From: JALZUE01 sp051251725
GTDB taxonomy: Bacteria > Pseudomonadota > Gammaproteobacteria > Enterobacterales > Alteromonadaceae
DNA: 64,000 nucleotides
Direction of reading: 5' to 3'
NCBI GenBank assembly: GCA_051251725.1
Contig: JBPOFN010000023.1
Location: 3,266-67,265 of the forward strand
The notes under the pieces are model-generated. The model was not told the DNA's origin and ran no database searches. It saw only the letters and a list, made by a program, of their open reading frames with translations. Positions 18,140 to 26,190 of the stretch are shown one piece after another. The position numbers and the translations under genes were made by a program. The stretch's first letter is position 1. Every line of letters starts with the position of its first letter.

Positions 18140-18685
18140 ATGTCATTAAATGAAACAAATTTAATTTGGTTAGATTTAGAAATGACTGGTTTAGAGCCAG
18201 AAACTGATGTGATTTTAGAGATTGCTTCCGTTATCACCGATAGCCAGCTAAATATTCTTGCCAAAGGACCGGTTTTTGCTATTCATCAATCAGAGGAAGT
18301 TCTCAATAATATGAATCCTTGGTGTATTGAACATCATGGTAAATCAGGTTTAACAAAACGTTGTCAAGACAGTGAAGTTGACCTAGCGACAGCGACAACA
18401 GAAACCATTAACTTCGTTGCACAATATGTCCCGCCAGGAAAATCCCCGATGTGTGGTAACAGCATTGGCCAAGATCGACGTTTTATTAATAAATACATGC
18501 CTGACTTTGAAGATTATTTTCATTATCGCAATCTTGATGTCAGTACAGTAAAAGAATTGGCAAGACGTTGGAAGCCGGAAGTATTAGACAAAGTCGTTAA
18601 AACCGGCGCCCATTTAGCACTTGATGATATTTTAGAGTCGATTGCCGAGTTAAAGGTTTATCAACAACATTTCTTTAACGTTTAA
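18140..18685 (+). CDS. orn: Oligoribonuclease
   Basis: 181 residues, the DEDDh 3'-5' exonuclease fold. WLDLEMTGLEPE carries the first Asp/Glu pair, CGNSIGQDRRF a later Asp, and HLALDDI the His and last Asp. It degrades di- and short oligoribonucleotides, including pGpG from c-di-GMP turnover, in the cytoplasm. The start has an AAGGA Shine-Dalgarno. It is divergent from rsgA and convergent with the glycosyltransferase gene. Confidence 0.97.
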   Translation: MSLNETNLIWLDLEMTGLEPETDVILEIASVITDSQLNILAKGPVFAIHQSEEVLNNMNPWCIEHHGKSGLTKRCQDSEVDLATATTETINFVAQYVPPGKSPMCGNSIGQDRRFINKYMPDFEDYFHYRNLDVSTVKELARRWKPEVLDKVVKTGAHLALDDILESIAELKVYQQHFFNV

Positions 18686-18694
18686 CCTTTTTGG

Positions 18695-18724
18695 TAGGCT
18701 CGTAGGCTCGTAGGCTCGTAGGCT
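18695..18724. repeat. Short tandem repeat of an 8-mer between convergent genes
   Basis: TAGGCTCG occurs three times in perfect tandem (18695-18718), followed by a partial fourth unit (TAGGCT, 18719-18724). It sits in the 47-bp gap between the stops of orn and the glycosyltransferase. Such arrays arise by slippage; no function is evident. Confidence 0.75.
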
Positions 18725-18732
18725 TAGTTGCG

Positions 18733-19749
18733 CTATTGCCACAATTGCGCACTTAATGGTTTTGCATCACGCCATTGATTATTAACAATGGCGTGAGCAA
18801 TTGCTCCGGCAACATCGGGTAAGGGTTTAGCATTAGGTTTTATTTGCTCTTGGCACCAGCGGGCAATATTTTCTAAAGTTAATGCCTTCACTACAGTTGC
18901 ATGTTGTAATTGCTGCAAAGCTAACGCATTCGAATGCTGCTCCATTTGCCCATTTAACGGCTTGGTTAAAATTGGCAAACCTAAATGTAAACACTCACTG
19001 ATCAATTCAAAACCGCTATTACAAATCACTGCTGAGGCAGCAACAAGATCTTTTTTAAAACCTAAATAATTGGTTGTTCGGGTTTCAACATTGGCCTTGG
19101 TTTGGTTGCTTAAATCAGGTGAGTACTGAACAAAATTAACGTTCGGAATTTGAGTTAACATAGCAGTAACTTGTGTTTGATCTTCAAACGGTAAATAAAC
19201 CAAGACATGTTTATTCTCATTACTTGAAACAATGTCGGTATCAATGATCGGCGGTAAAATATTGTCGCTGTATGGGTGCCAATGTAAACCAAAGCTGTGT
19301 TTTGCCGGCGCAAATTTTCGCATAATTAAACGGGTAAAATAATTATCACCAGCAAGCGGGGTATTTTCACCAAAAGCATATTGATGACCGATACCTAACA
19401 CTGGCTTGTTTTTTGTTTTCGCTGCCCAAGCGGTTACTGGCTCAAAGTCGGTGATCACTAAATCATACTGTTCGACATTGAGACTTTTAATGTCTTGATA
19501 AAACCGTAAAAGATTATTCTGTTTGGCAGTACTAAAATGATCTATTTTTCCATTTTTACTGATGAAGGTTAAGCCAGCAACGTGGAGGAAATCACCAAAC
19601 GCTTCCATATCAAAAAAATCTTTCTTAGCTCGTCCCGAAAATAAGTAAGTAATTTCTAAGTTAGGATAACGTGCTAATTTATTGGCTAACACCCGAGCGC
19701 GAGATATGTGACCATTACCAGTACCTTGAATGCCATAAAGTATTTTCAT
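18733..19749 (-). CDS. MJ1255/VC2487-family glycosyltransferase
   Basis: 338 residues of the MurG-like GT-B superfamily. The N-terminal block GIQGTGNGHISRARVLA and the C-terminal CNSGFELISECLHLGLPIL and PLNGQMEQHSNALAL (donor-binding, as in MurG/UDP-glucuronosyltransferase folds) identify the MJ1255/VC2487 family. The sugar donor and acceptor are unknown. No signal peptide or membrane helix is evident. Immediately upstream (19 nt) on the same strand lies a PAP2 phosphatase. The pairing suggests a small operon for lipid-linked sugar or polyprenol phosphate handling, which is inference. Confidence 0.8.
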   Translation of the reverse strand: MKILYGIQGTGNGHISRARVLANKLARYPNLEITYLFSGRAKKDFFDMEAFGDFLHVAGLTFISKNGKIDHFSTAKQNNLLRFYQDIKSLNVEQYDLVITDFEPVTAWAAKTKNKPVLGIGHQYAFGENTPLAGDNYFTRLIMRKFAPAKHSFGLHWHPYSDNILPPIIDTDIVSSNENKHVLVYLPFEDQTQVTAMLTQIPNVNFVQYSPDLSNQTKANVETRTTNYLGFKKDLVAASAVICNSGFELISECLHLGLPILTKPLNGQMEQHSNALALQQLQHATVVKALTLENIARWCQEQIKPNAKPLPDVAGAIAHAIVNNQWRDAKPLSAQLWQ

Positions 19750-19768
19750 TGTGGTTTCGCTTTTATAT

Positions 19769-20299
19769 TTATAAAAAGGTCGCCGTAGTTACGACCAAAT
19801 AAGCAAGTGCAGAGCCCAAACAAGCTCCGGCTAAGATGTCAGTTGGGAAATGAACGCCCAAGATGACGCGTGAGCAACCAACACAGGTTGCCCAGATATA
19901 AAGTGGGTAGGCAGTTGCGCCATAAACTAAACAACATAAACCCGCTAATAAAAAAGCCGCCATGGTGTGGCCAGAGGGAAAACTAAATTGGTCTGATGGT
20001 GTTACTAAACTTGAAAAATAAGGAATAACTTCAGGTGGTCGGCGACGTTTTAAGCTGCGCTTTAAAACAAAATATATTGGCCGTTCAATCGCAAAAGCTA
20101 ATAAAGCCAAGAGTAAAAAGTTAGCGCCTGACGCGGGTTCGGCCATGGCAATTACGCAAGGTAATAGCACTTGCATATAACCGTCGCCGCTTTTAGAGAA
20201 ACCGCGAATAAACGCGATAAAGCGGCCATAACTGTGGGATCTTACACACCAAAGTAAAAGTTGCAGGTCGCATTTGTAAACATCATTTTTAACGTTCAT
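19769..20299 (-). CDS. PAP2-family membrane phosphatase
   Basis: 176 residues from the ATG at 20299. A longer frame starts at 20392, but its extra 31 residues look unrelated to the family. The three PAP2 motifs are present: KRSLKRRRP (KxxxxxxRP type), FPSGHTMA (PSGH) and SRVILGVHFPTD (SRxxxxxHxxxD), set among several transmembrane helices. These enzymes dephosphorylate lipid phosphates such as phosphatidic acid, phosphatidylglycerophosphate or undecaprenyl pyrophosphate at the membrane. It stands directly upstream of the MJ1255-type glycosyltransferase gene and is probably co-transcribed with it. The exact substrate cannot be assigned. Confidence 0.82.
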   Translation of the reverse strand: MNVKNDVYKCDLQLLLWCVRSHSYGRFIAFIRGFSKSGDGYMQVLLPCVIAMAEPASGANFLLLALLAFAIERPIYFVLKRSLKRRRPPEVIPYFSSLVTPSDQFSFPSGHTMAAFLLAGLCCLVYGATAYPLYIWATCVGCSRVILGVHFPTDILAGACLGSALAYLVVTTATFL

Positions 20300-20534
20300 G
20301 CTGTTAAAATAAGCACAACATATGAATCTCAGGTGACACTTATGTGTCTTTTTGATGAAATGTTTGGCCAAAAGCATAAAAATCAAATGCAAAAATGGCG
20401 AAGTTAGTGATTATGATTGATTCTCAGTGGTAAATCTTACACTATTGCTCTGCTTGGTTTTAACTAACTAATGGCATCATTTTCAATCTTATTATCAATA
20501 CATGCATGAAAAATAATGGCATGTGGAAGGAATC

Positions 20535-23500
20535 ATGAGTTCATCGACCCCCGCTTTTCATCAACAGTTTTATCGTACTTATTTTTTAATGTTTTTTGCG
20601 CTTATGGTGCTAGCGGTTGCCAGTTATGGTTTGATGAAAGTACGCGAGCATAAATTTGTTCAGCAACTTGATCTGCAAATTCCGCAAATGCAGAAAAACA
20701 GCGAGCAACTCGCCTTAGTACGGGCGGCCGAAATAAATTTACAAGCGCTTAATACCGGTACTATCGCGACTGATTTTGTTGAATTACACCAAGCACTCGA
20801 AAAACAGTTATTAACCTTAACGCAGCAAGTTGATTTTTTAGCGATTGCTGACTTTGAATACTTAGCTAAACAGACGGATGCTAATCAAATCATCCGCATT
20901 GCCGGTAAAGACACGTTAAATCGTAACTTAATTGATAAAAGCCAAACGTTATTGAGCAATACACTGCTCAGTTTGAACCAGGTCATTGCGTTAAAGTCAG
21001 AGCGTGCAGAAGAATTATATAATTTAATAAAAAATGAACGTGCTGGTGAGGCGACTACTATTTCAAGAGCGCGAGCACATGCGCAATTAATGTTGGGCTT
21101 AAAACACGATCTGATCGCGTTAAATCATTTGCAAGCGATTGCTGCCCAAATTGCTTTATTTAATTTACAAAGCCCTGATTTATTTATTGATCATGTTGAC
21201 AGTTTAAGTCAGCAATTATTTGCTTGGTTTGAACAGTTTTCGCAAACCATTGCCAATGAAGATAAAGCCTTATTTGAGCAATTGACTTTATTAAATCGAG
21301 TCTTGGTGACGGATGATCGCTTAATCGCAAAATGGCGCGGCCACCTTCGCCTTTATAAAGCATACCAACAATTACTCTACACGCAGAAATCACAATTAAG
21401 CAATGCCACCAACCACTTAAGCAAACAGGTGAGAAATATCGGTGGCGAAGTGTCGGTACACGATTTAGTGCCAGTGTGGTTACAAGAACAGCTGGCAAGC
21501 AAGGGCATTAAGTTAAATCATCAAATATTACAGTTAACGCTATTAGTGGTGATGGCGTTAGCAATTTCGATGATTTTGCTCTCGATTTTGGTGCTTAATC
21601 GCCGCATTCAATCGTCAGCGCAGCAGCAAATCAGCTTTGTCAAAAACTGTCTATCGGCTAACAATCAACCTGAAAAAAGCCCGGCCTTAAAAATTAAAAA
21701 TGACGAGCAAGGGCAGCTTTATCAATTATTGAATAATATTGTCAATCCCGGCTTTACCCGTGACGATATGTTAAAAATAAAAGCGGATCATCAGCAATTA
21801 TTAACCGAATTTTGTCAAAACTACCAAGTAACACAATGGCAGTTATCAAATGCAAGTGAGCAACAACCCCTTCAACGGTTAATGGGGACTTGGTTTGATA
21901 ATTTCACCATGACCTCATTATTTAGCTTTAGAGCCGTTTTTAACCGCCAGACTTGCCGTGACTTTATTAAAGCAGCCCGAGCGGTAAAGAAAAATCATCG
22001 TAGTCAGCAAGTGATCTTAGAATCACTGGCGGGAACTACTTTGTTGGTAAGTATTCACTACGATGAACAGTCTTTTATTTTATATGGCGCTGTCGGTGAA
22101 ATCTTTAACCAAGATAGCAACAGTCACCTTATGGAAGTCAATCATCTGCATGCTGAAATTGATAATTTACGTCAGCAACAGTTAGTTAATAATGGCTCGT
22201 TAGCGAAAGCGGTTAATAATCGTGTTATTCAAGCTATGTTACAAAGCCAAGCGGAAAGCTTAATGCATAAAACGCCGGTGTCGAGCTTATATCGTCAGCT
22301 TTATCGCATGTTAGTGTGGGCAAAGGAAAATCAGTTAAGTGCTGAAATTGGCCAAAAAGAGCTCGCTTTATCTTTAGTTGATACATGTTTACAAGATCAA
22401 ATTCTTGCCGCGCTTGCCAATTTATCCACTGAATTTAAAGGGCAACGCAATCGCTATCAATTTCAAGATAATTTAGCCGAGCGTTATTCAGTGCAATTTG
22501 ATGCTCAGTTATTTGAGGCGTTAATTTTAGGCATCGCCCGTATTATGGTGGCGCGTCAGCGCAATTGTGAATTATTACTGTCGGCCAATTTAACGGATAA
22601 AAATGATGGCCAATATATTGTTGGTTATAAATTTACATTAATCACTGAGCACAGTTCAGCTGAAGCCAAAGCGCCAATAGTACCAGCTGAAATCAGTGAG
22701 TTATTGCAAACTGCAGAATGTACCGATGAGCTAAGCGATAATAACCAGACGTTACTCAATACTAATAATTACAGCCGATTATTAAGGCAGTTATTGCAGC
22801 GCTTATTCGCTCGAGAATTACTATTGGAAGAAACGGAGACCGGCTACCAATTTAGTTTTGAATTACCTCATACCTCAATCAATAAAGTAAGTGAAGACAG
22901 TTTGTTACTAGAACTGACTAATAAACGCTTTTTGTATATTACTACCGCACTTACTTCAAAAGTGAGCCAAAACTTAATGGTTTCCGCACTTGAAGAAGCC
23001 AAAGCGCAGGTTGACCGTGTTGCATATGAAAACTTGGACAAGGAATTAACCGTTGAACAATTACAGCGTCAGTCGCTGCATGCGGTGATTGTTAGTGAAG
23101 TTAGCCGATATCCTGAACTTTCCTTTACCATCAATGCTTTACCTGAAAAGCTCAGGCCTAAACTTTATTGTCTTGCGGGTAAGGCGCATTTAGCGACCAG
23201 CATTCACCAAGGTGTTTTTGACCAAATAGCGTTACCTTTTAATAAACATGCCTTTATTCGCGGCTTGAAAACATTATTGACGGGTGAGCCGTTCGATAAT
23301 TTACAGATTGATAAACAAGCGATGGATAAAGCGACTTATCTTAATTCTGGTATTGAAGTGTTATTAGCCGTTAGGGATTTCAGCCAATATGCGGTGCTTT
23401 ATCAAGTATTAAATTATTTCGGTTTTAGTGTCACTATTGCGGCCAGTGAAGCTGAAATGATGCCATTATGGCGAAGTGGTCGTCACTTAATTTTGATCTC

Positions 23501-24134
23501 GGAATTTAACGCTTCGCCGATTATTGCGTTAGACAATGGCAAGCAAGTTCAGCGTGGAGTTATTGCGACTAGTCAGCAACTGATCAATACTTGGCAGCAA
23601 GAGACTAACGCGAGCCAGTGGCACTTTGCTTGTTTACCAGCAAGGCTAACGATTGAAAACTTAACTGAAATATTGTCGACTTGGTTAGTGGTACAAGAGC
23701 CGGTAATTAAAACAGCAAGCAACAGAGCCACTAAAAAAGTGGATTTGGATTTTCAATTTAAATCAGTATCGCCAGTTCGCAATCAACAAGCGGCCTTTGA
23801 AGATTTACCCGCGGTGTTTAATATTGCCAAATTTGCCAATAATCAAGCTGGGGTTGAATGTGCTGCCTATATGCTGGACGAATATATCACTGAAAATTTA
23901 CAGCTGGCGCAAAAACTTAATTATGTTTTATCGGTGAAGTCGCATGAACATGTTAAGGAATATTTAGCGCAACTGAGCTTAAACGCGAAAATTTTATCCG
24001 CTGATAATCTATTAACCTTATGCCGCGAAATTGAAGTTAATGTTGCTCAGCAGCATTATCATGACTGCGAAAGGTTAATGCCAAAAATTATTGAAGAAGT
24101 GCAGCTAATCGCCCAATACGCTGAGGCGATTTAG
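20535..24134 (+). CDS. Large membrane sensor resembling a degenerate hybrid histidine kinase
   Basis: 1199 residues from the ATG at 20535, which has a GGAAGG ribosome-binding site; a GTG lies 12 nt earlier. TM1 is about 12-32. A helical periplasmic region (about 35-325) resembles TorS/NIT-like sensors, and TM2 is about 330-355. The cytoplasmic part has the order of a hybrid kinase but no recognisable catalytic residues: a kinase-like stretch (about 580-775) without H-, N- or G-boxes, two receiver-like folds (about 795-920, 937-1058) in which the phospho-acceptor position reads VIVSEV and LILISEF instead of an LMD-type strand, and an Hpt-like C-terminal helical bundle (about 1095-1199) lacking the HxxKG phosphotransfer motif. 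It may be a non-catalytic scaffold or sensor. No partner is adjacent. Confidence 0.7.
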   Translation: MSSSTPAFHQQFYRTYFLMFFALMVLAVASYGLMKVREHKFVQQLDLQIPQMQKNSEQLALVRAAEINLQALNTGTIATDFVELHQALEKQLLTLTQQVDFLAIADFEYLAKQTDANQIIRIAGKDTLNRNLIDKSQTLLSNTLLSLNQVIALKSERAEELYNLIKNERAGEATTISRARAHAQLMLGLKHDLIALNHLQAIAAQIALFNLQSPDLFIDHVDSLSQQLFAWFEQFSQTIANEDKALFEQLTLLNRVLVTDDRLIAKWRGHLRLYKAYQQLLYTQKSQLSNATNHLSKQVRNIGGEVSVHDLVPVWLQEQLASKGIKLNHQILQLTLLVVMALAISMILLSILVLNRRIQSSAQQQISFVKNCLSANNQPEKSPALKIKNDEQGQLYQLLNNIVNPGFTRDDMLKIKADHQQLLTEFCQNYQVTQWQLSNASEQQPLQRLMGTWFDNFTMTSLFSFRAVFNRQTCRDFIKAARAVKKNHRSQQVILESLAGTTLLVSIHYDEQSFILYGAVGEIFNQDSNSHLMEVNHLHAEIDNLRQQQLVNNGSLAKAVNNRVIQAMLQSQAESLMHKTPVSSLYRQLYRMLVWAKENQLSAEIGQKELALSLVDTCLQDQILAALANLSTEFKGQRNRYQFQDNLAERYSVQFDAQLFEALILGIARIMVARQRNCELLLSANLTDKNDGQYIVGYKFTLITEHSSAEAKAPIVPAEISELLQTAECTDELSDNNQTLLNTNNYSRLLRQLLQRLFARELLLEETETGYQFSFELPHTSINKVSEDSLLLELTNKRFLYITTALTSKVSQNLMVSALEEAKAQVDRVAYENLDKELTVEQLQRQSLHAVIVSEVSRYPELSFTINALPEKLRPKLYCLAGKAHLATSIHQGVFDQIALPFNKHAFIRGLKTLLTGEPFDNLQIDKQAMDKATYLNSGIEVLLAVRDFSQYAVLYQVLNYFGFSVTIAASEAEMMPLWRSGRHLILISEFNASPIIALDNGKQVQRGVIATSQQLINTWQQETNASQWHFACLPARLTIENLTEILSTWLVVQEPVIKTASNRATKKVDLDFQFKSVSPVRNQQAAFEDLPAVFNIAKFANNQAGVECAAYMLDEYITENLQLAQKLNYVLSVKSHEHVKEYLAQLSLNAKILSADNLLTLCREIEVNVAQQHYHDCERLMPKIIEEVQLIAQYAEAI

Positions 24135-24231
24135 TTATTTCCTAGTTATTAATAAGTTATCAACAAGTTGTCAGCTAGTTATCACCTAGCTATTTATCAT
24201 GTTAATCGAATTCAGCAGCAGAGGTTTTTAG

Positions 24232-25002
24232 ATGAAAAAAGTAATCGTATTAACCACATTGTTATTAATTAGCACATGGGCAAGTGCAGTCGCTAAAACT
24301 GACGCTAGCCAAGCGCAGCACACTTTTGTGCTTGTACACGGCGCCTCTGGCGGCGGCTGGGATTGGAAAATGGTTGATAACTATCTTAGTGCCAATGGCC
24401 ATAATGTCTATCGGCCGACACTGACCGGCTTAGGTGAAAAATATCATCTTGCCAGTGCTGAGGTTGATTTAACTACTCATATTAATGACGTTGTTAATAC
24501 CATTATTTTCGAAGATTTAGACAATGTTGTTTTGGTTGGTCACAGCTACGGCGGCATGGTGATCACTGGCGTTATGGATAGAATTCCTGAACGTATTAAA
24601 CACGTTACTTTTTTAGATGCGATAGTGCCTGACGATGGTATGTCGGTAAGGGATATTGTGCCAATGTCAGCGCAGCATAAAGTTATTGATGGCCAAATTC
24701 ATTTTGCATGGTTAGATGAGAAAGCGCCATTACCACGTGATGTTGCGCAGCCGGAAAACACATTTATCGAAGCGGTCTCCTATAAAAATCCAGCGGCGAA
24801 AAAACTTGATGTCACTTATGTTGCATTTGTGCCGCCAGGTATGAGTATCGCAGAACGTTCGCAAGATTCTTCTTGGCAGCGGGCTGCTCAGCGCAATTGG
24901 ACCATTCGAACCTTTAGCGGGGATCATGTTGTATATCGCGCTAAACCGCTTGAATTCTCTGCATTTCTTGAAAGCACAGTACAAGACCGAAATAGTCATT
25001 AA
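24232..25002 (+). CDS. Exported alpha/beta hydrolase (esterase)
   Basis: 256 residues with a signal peptide (about 1-21, ending ASAVA). The fold matches the small alpha/beta hydrolases related to plant methyl-esterases and EstC. FVLVHGASGGGWDWKMV is the oxyanion region, VGHSYGGMV the nucleophile elbow (Ser105), and GDHVVYRAKP the C-terminal catalytic His. The periplasmic substrate is unknown. It follows the degenerate sensor gene by about 100 bp of low-complexity DNA with repeated TAGTTAT/TAGCTAT words, and stands apart from the binding-protein gene downstream. Confidence 0.82.
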   Translation: MKKVIVLTTLLLISTWASAVAKTDASQAQHTFVLVHGASGGGWDWKMVDNYLSANGHNVYRPTLTGLGEKYHLASAEVDLTTHINDVVNTIIFEDLDNVVLVGHSYGGMVITGVMDRIPERIKHVTFLDAIVPDDGMSVRDIVPMSAQHKVIDGQIHFAWLDEKAPLPRDVAQPENTFIEAVSYKNPAAKKLDVTYVAFVPPGMSIAERSQDSSWQRAAQRNWTIRTFSGDHVVYRAKPLEFSAFLESTVQDRNSH

Positions 25003-25155
25003 CATATATTGCTAACTTACTGACAATATTAAATTAAAGCGTTTTGTTGGTTGCTAATAAATACTAGCCTTACTTGTTTGAAGGCAATAGCGCTTCCTGC
25101 TTTTTTTTGGAACTCTGTTATAGTTATAAATATCATTTAAAACTTGTTGATACAT

Positions 25156-25845
25156 GTGAAGTTTTATTCTTTTATTTTTTGCTTAGCGCTGCTCCCCTCA
25201 ATGACTTCTGCCAAGAATATTACCTTGAGCAGAGGCGAAGATGCGGCGATACAAAACTTTTCTGAGCTAGTACTTAGGGAAGCTTATCAACAAATCGGCT
25301 ATCAGTTAACGGTTATTCATGTGCCAATTGCTCGCTCGTTAATATTGGCAAATAGCGGTAAATTAGATGGCGATGTTTCAAGAGTTGCTGGTGTTGAAAA
25401 ACAATATCCTCAGTTGATAAAAATTCCCGTACCGATCAATCATATTGATGTGCGAATGTTTACTTATAATCAGGCGCTGTTAGTGAATAGTGCAGAGATA
25501 GATGGACGTTATCGAATTGGCTGTGTCCGAGGGGTAATATCAGTACGACAAATCAGTAAAAAAATGAAACTGGATTGCCAAATTATTAATAGTTATCAGC
25601 GTGCGATTATTATGCTCAATAATAACAGCGTTGATGTTTTATTGCTGCCGTTGAGTGTCGGAGAATATTTTAAGGATATTGATGCGCAATTTGCTACTAG
25701 CGTTTATGGCGACTCTTTAGGAATTGAACCGCTATTTCATTACCTTCATAAAAAACACCAGCAATTTGTACCGGAATTAACCGTTAAACTACAAGAAATG
25801 AAGATTAATATTAATAAAAAAACCTATGAGCCGGTAAAAAATTAA
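25156..25845 (+). CDS. Periplasmic solute-binding-like protein (SBP_bac_3 type), orphan
   Basis: 229 residues from the GTG at 25156, which gives a clean signal peptide (MKFYSFIFCLALLPSMTSA). A TTG 12 nt upstream is possible but adds residues before it. The mature part resembles the extracellular solute-binding family 3: FSELVLREAYQQIGYQL, the aromatic/cationic N-lobe VPIARSLILANSGKLDGDVSR, and the GCVRGVIS hinge block. There is no permease or ATPase gene beside it, so it may serve a distant transporter or act only as a sensor-type binding protein. The ligand is unknown. Confidence 0.72.
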   Translation: MKFYSFIFCLALLPSMTSAKNITLSRGEDAAIQNFSELVLREAYQQIGYQLTVIHVPIARSLILANSGKLDGDVSRVAGVEKQYPQLIKIPVPINHIDVRMFTYNQALLVNSAEIDGRYRIGCVRGVISVRQISKKMKLDCQIINSYQRAIIMLNNNSVDVLLLPLSVGEYFKDIDAQFATSVYGDSLGIEPLFHYLHKKHQQFVPELTVKLQEMKININKKTYEPVKN

Positions 25846-25929
25846 AAGTTATATTTAATTTTTGCTCGCTGCGCCTCTTTATCATTTGAACTTTAACTCT
25901 CAATTAAGAGGGGCTCTTTAATTATTTGG

Positions 25930-25960
25930 GAATGATTAGCTATTTATTACCTAATCATTC
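25930..25960. terminator. Perfect inverted repeat (hairpin)
   Basis: GAATGATTAG (25930-25939) and CTAATCATTC (25951-25960) pair perfectly around an 11-nt loop, 85 nt after the stop of the binding-protein gene. The run of seven T comes only about 16 nt later, so a termination role is possible but not certain. Confidence 0.4.
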
Positions 25961-26109
25961 GAGAACTATTAGATGATTTTTTTGCCTTTAAACTTATCAA
26001 CTTAATGCTTCCATCTTGGCGTTAATACTCACTACGCAGCACCTTTGAGCGCCAGCACTTTACATAACTTTACAGCCCTATCTATATAATCCCAGATGCT
26101 ATTTGTTTA

Positions 26110-26119
26110 TTGTATACAA
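26110..26119. promoter_or_regulatory. Palindrome upstream of sulfatase, candidate operator
   Basis: TTGTATACAA is a perfect 10-bp palindrome 71 nt upstream of the sulfatase start. GTATAC-centred palindromes are typical of GntR-family operators; which regulator would bind here is unknown. Confidence 0.3.
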
Positions 26120-26190
26120 AATGGTCTTTGGCGTTATTACTGCGTCTAAAGGCTAATAATTACCCGCTGTATTGTTCGCAAGGAATCAAG

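Larger units (their letters stand above)
25846..26190. other. 345-bp intergenic region upstream of the sulfatase
   Basis: No gene was found. It contains a perfect 10-bp inverted repeat GAATGATTAG-N11-CTAATCATTC (25930-25960), a weaker hairpin AATTAAGAG/CTCTTTAATT just before it, two imperfect copies of a TTGGCGTTAnTACT word (near 26013 and 26127), and the palindrome TTGTATACAA at 26110-26119. Confidence 0.5.

Noticed and set aside
20300..20392. Longer start of the PAP2 gene
   Set aside because: The added 31 residues do not look like the family and have no ribosome-binding site; the ATG at 20299 is preferred, though it also lacks a strong box.
24135..24231. Repeated TAGTTAT/TAGCTAT words
   Set aside because: AT-rich low-complexity spacer without constant period or pairing; no evidence for a functional array.
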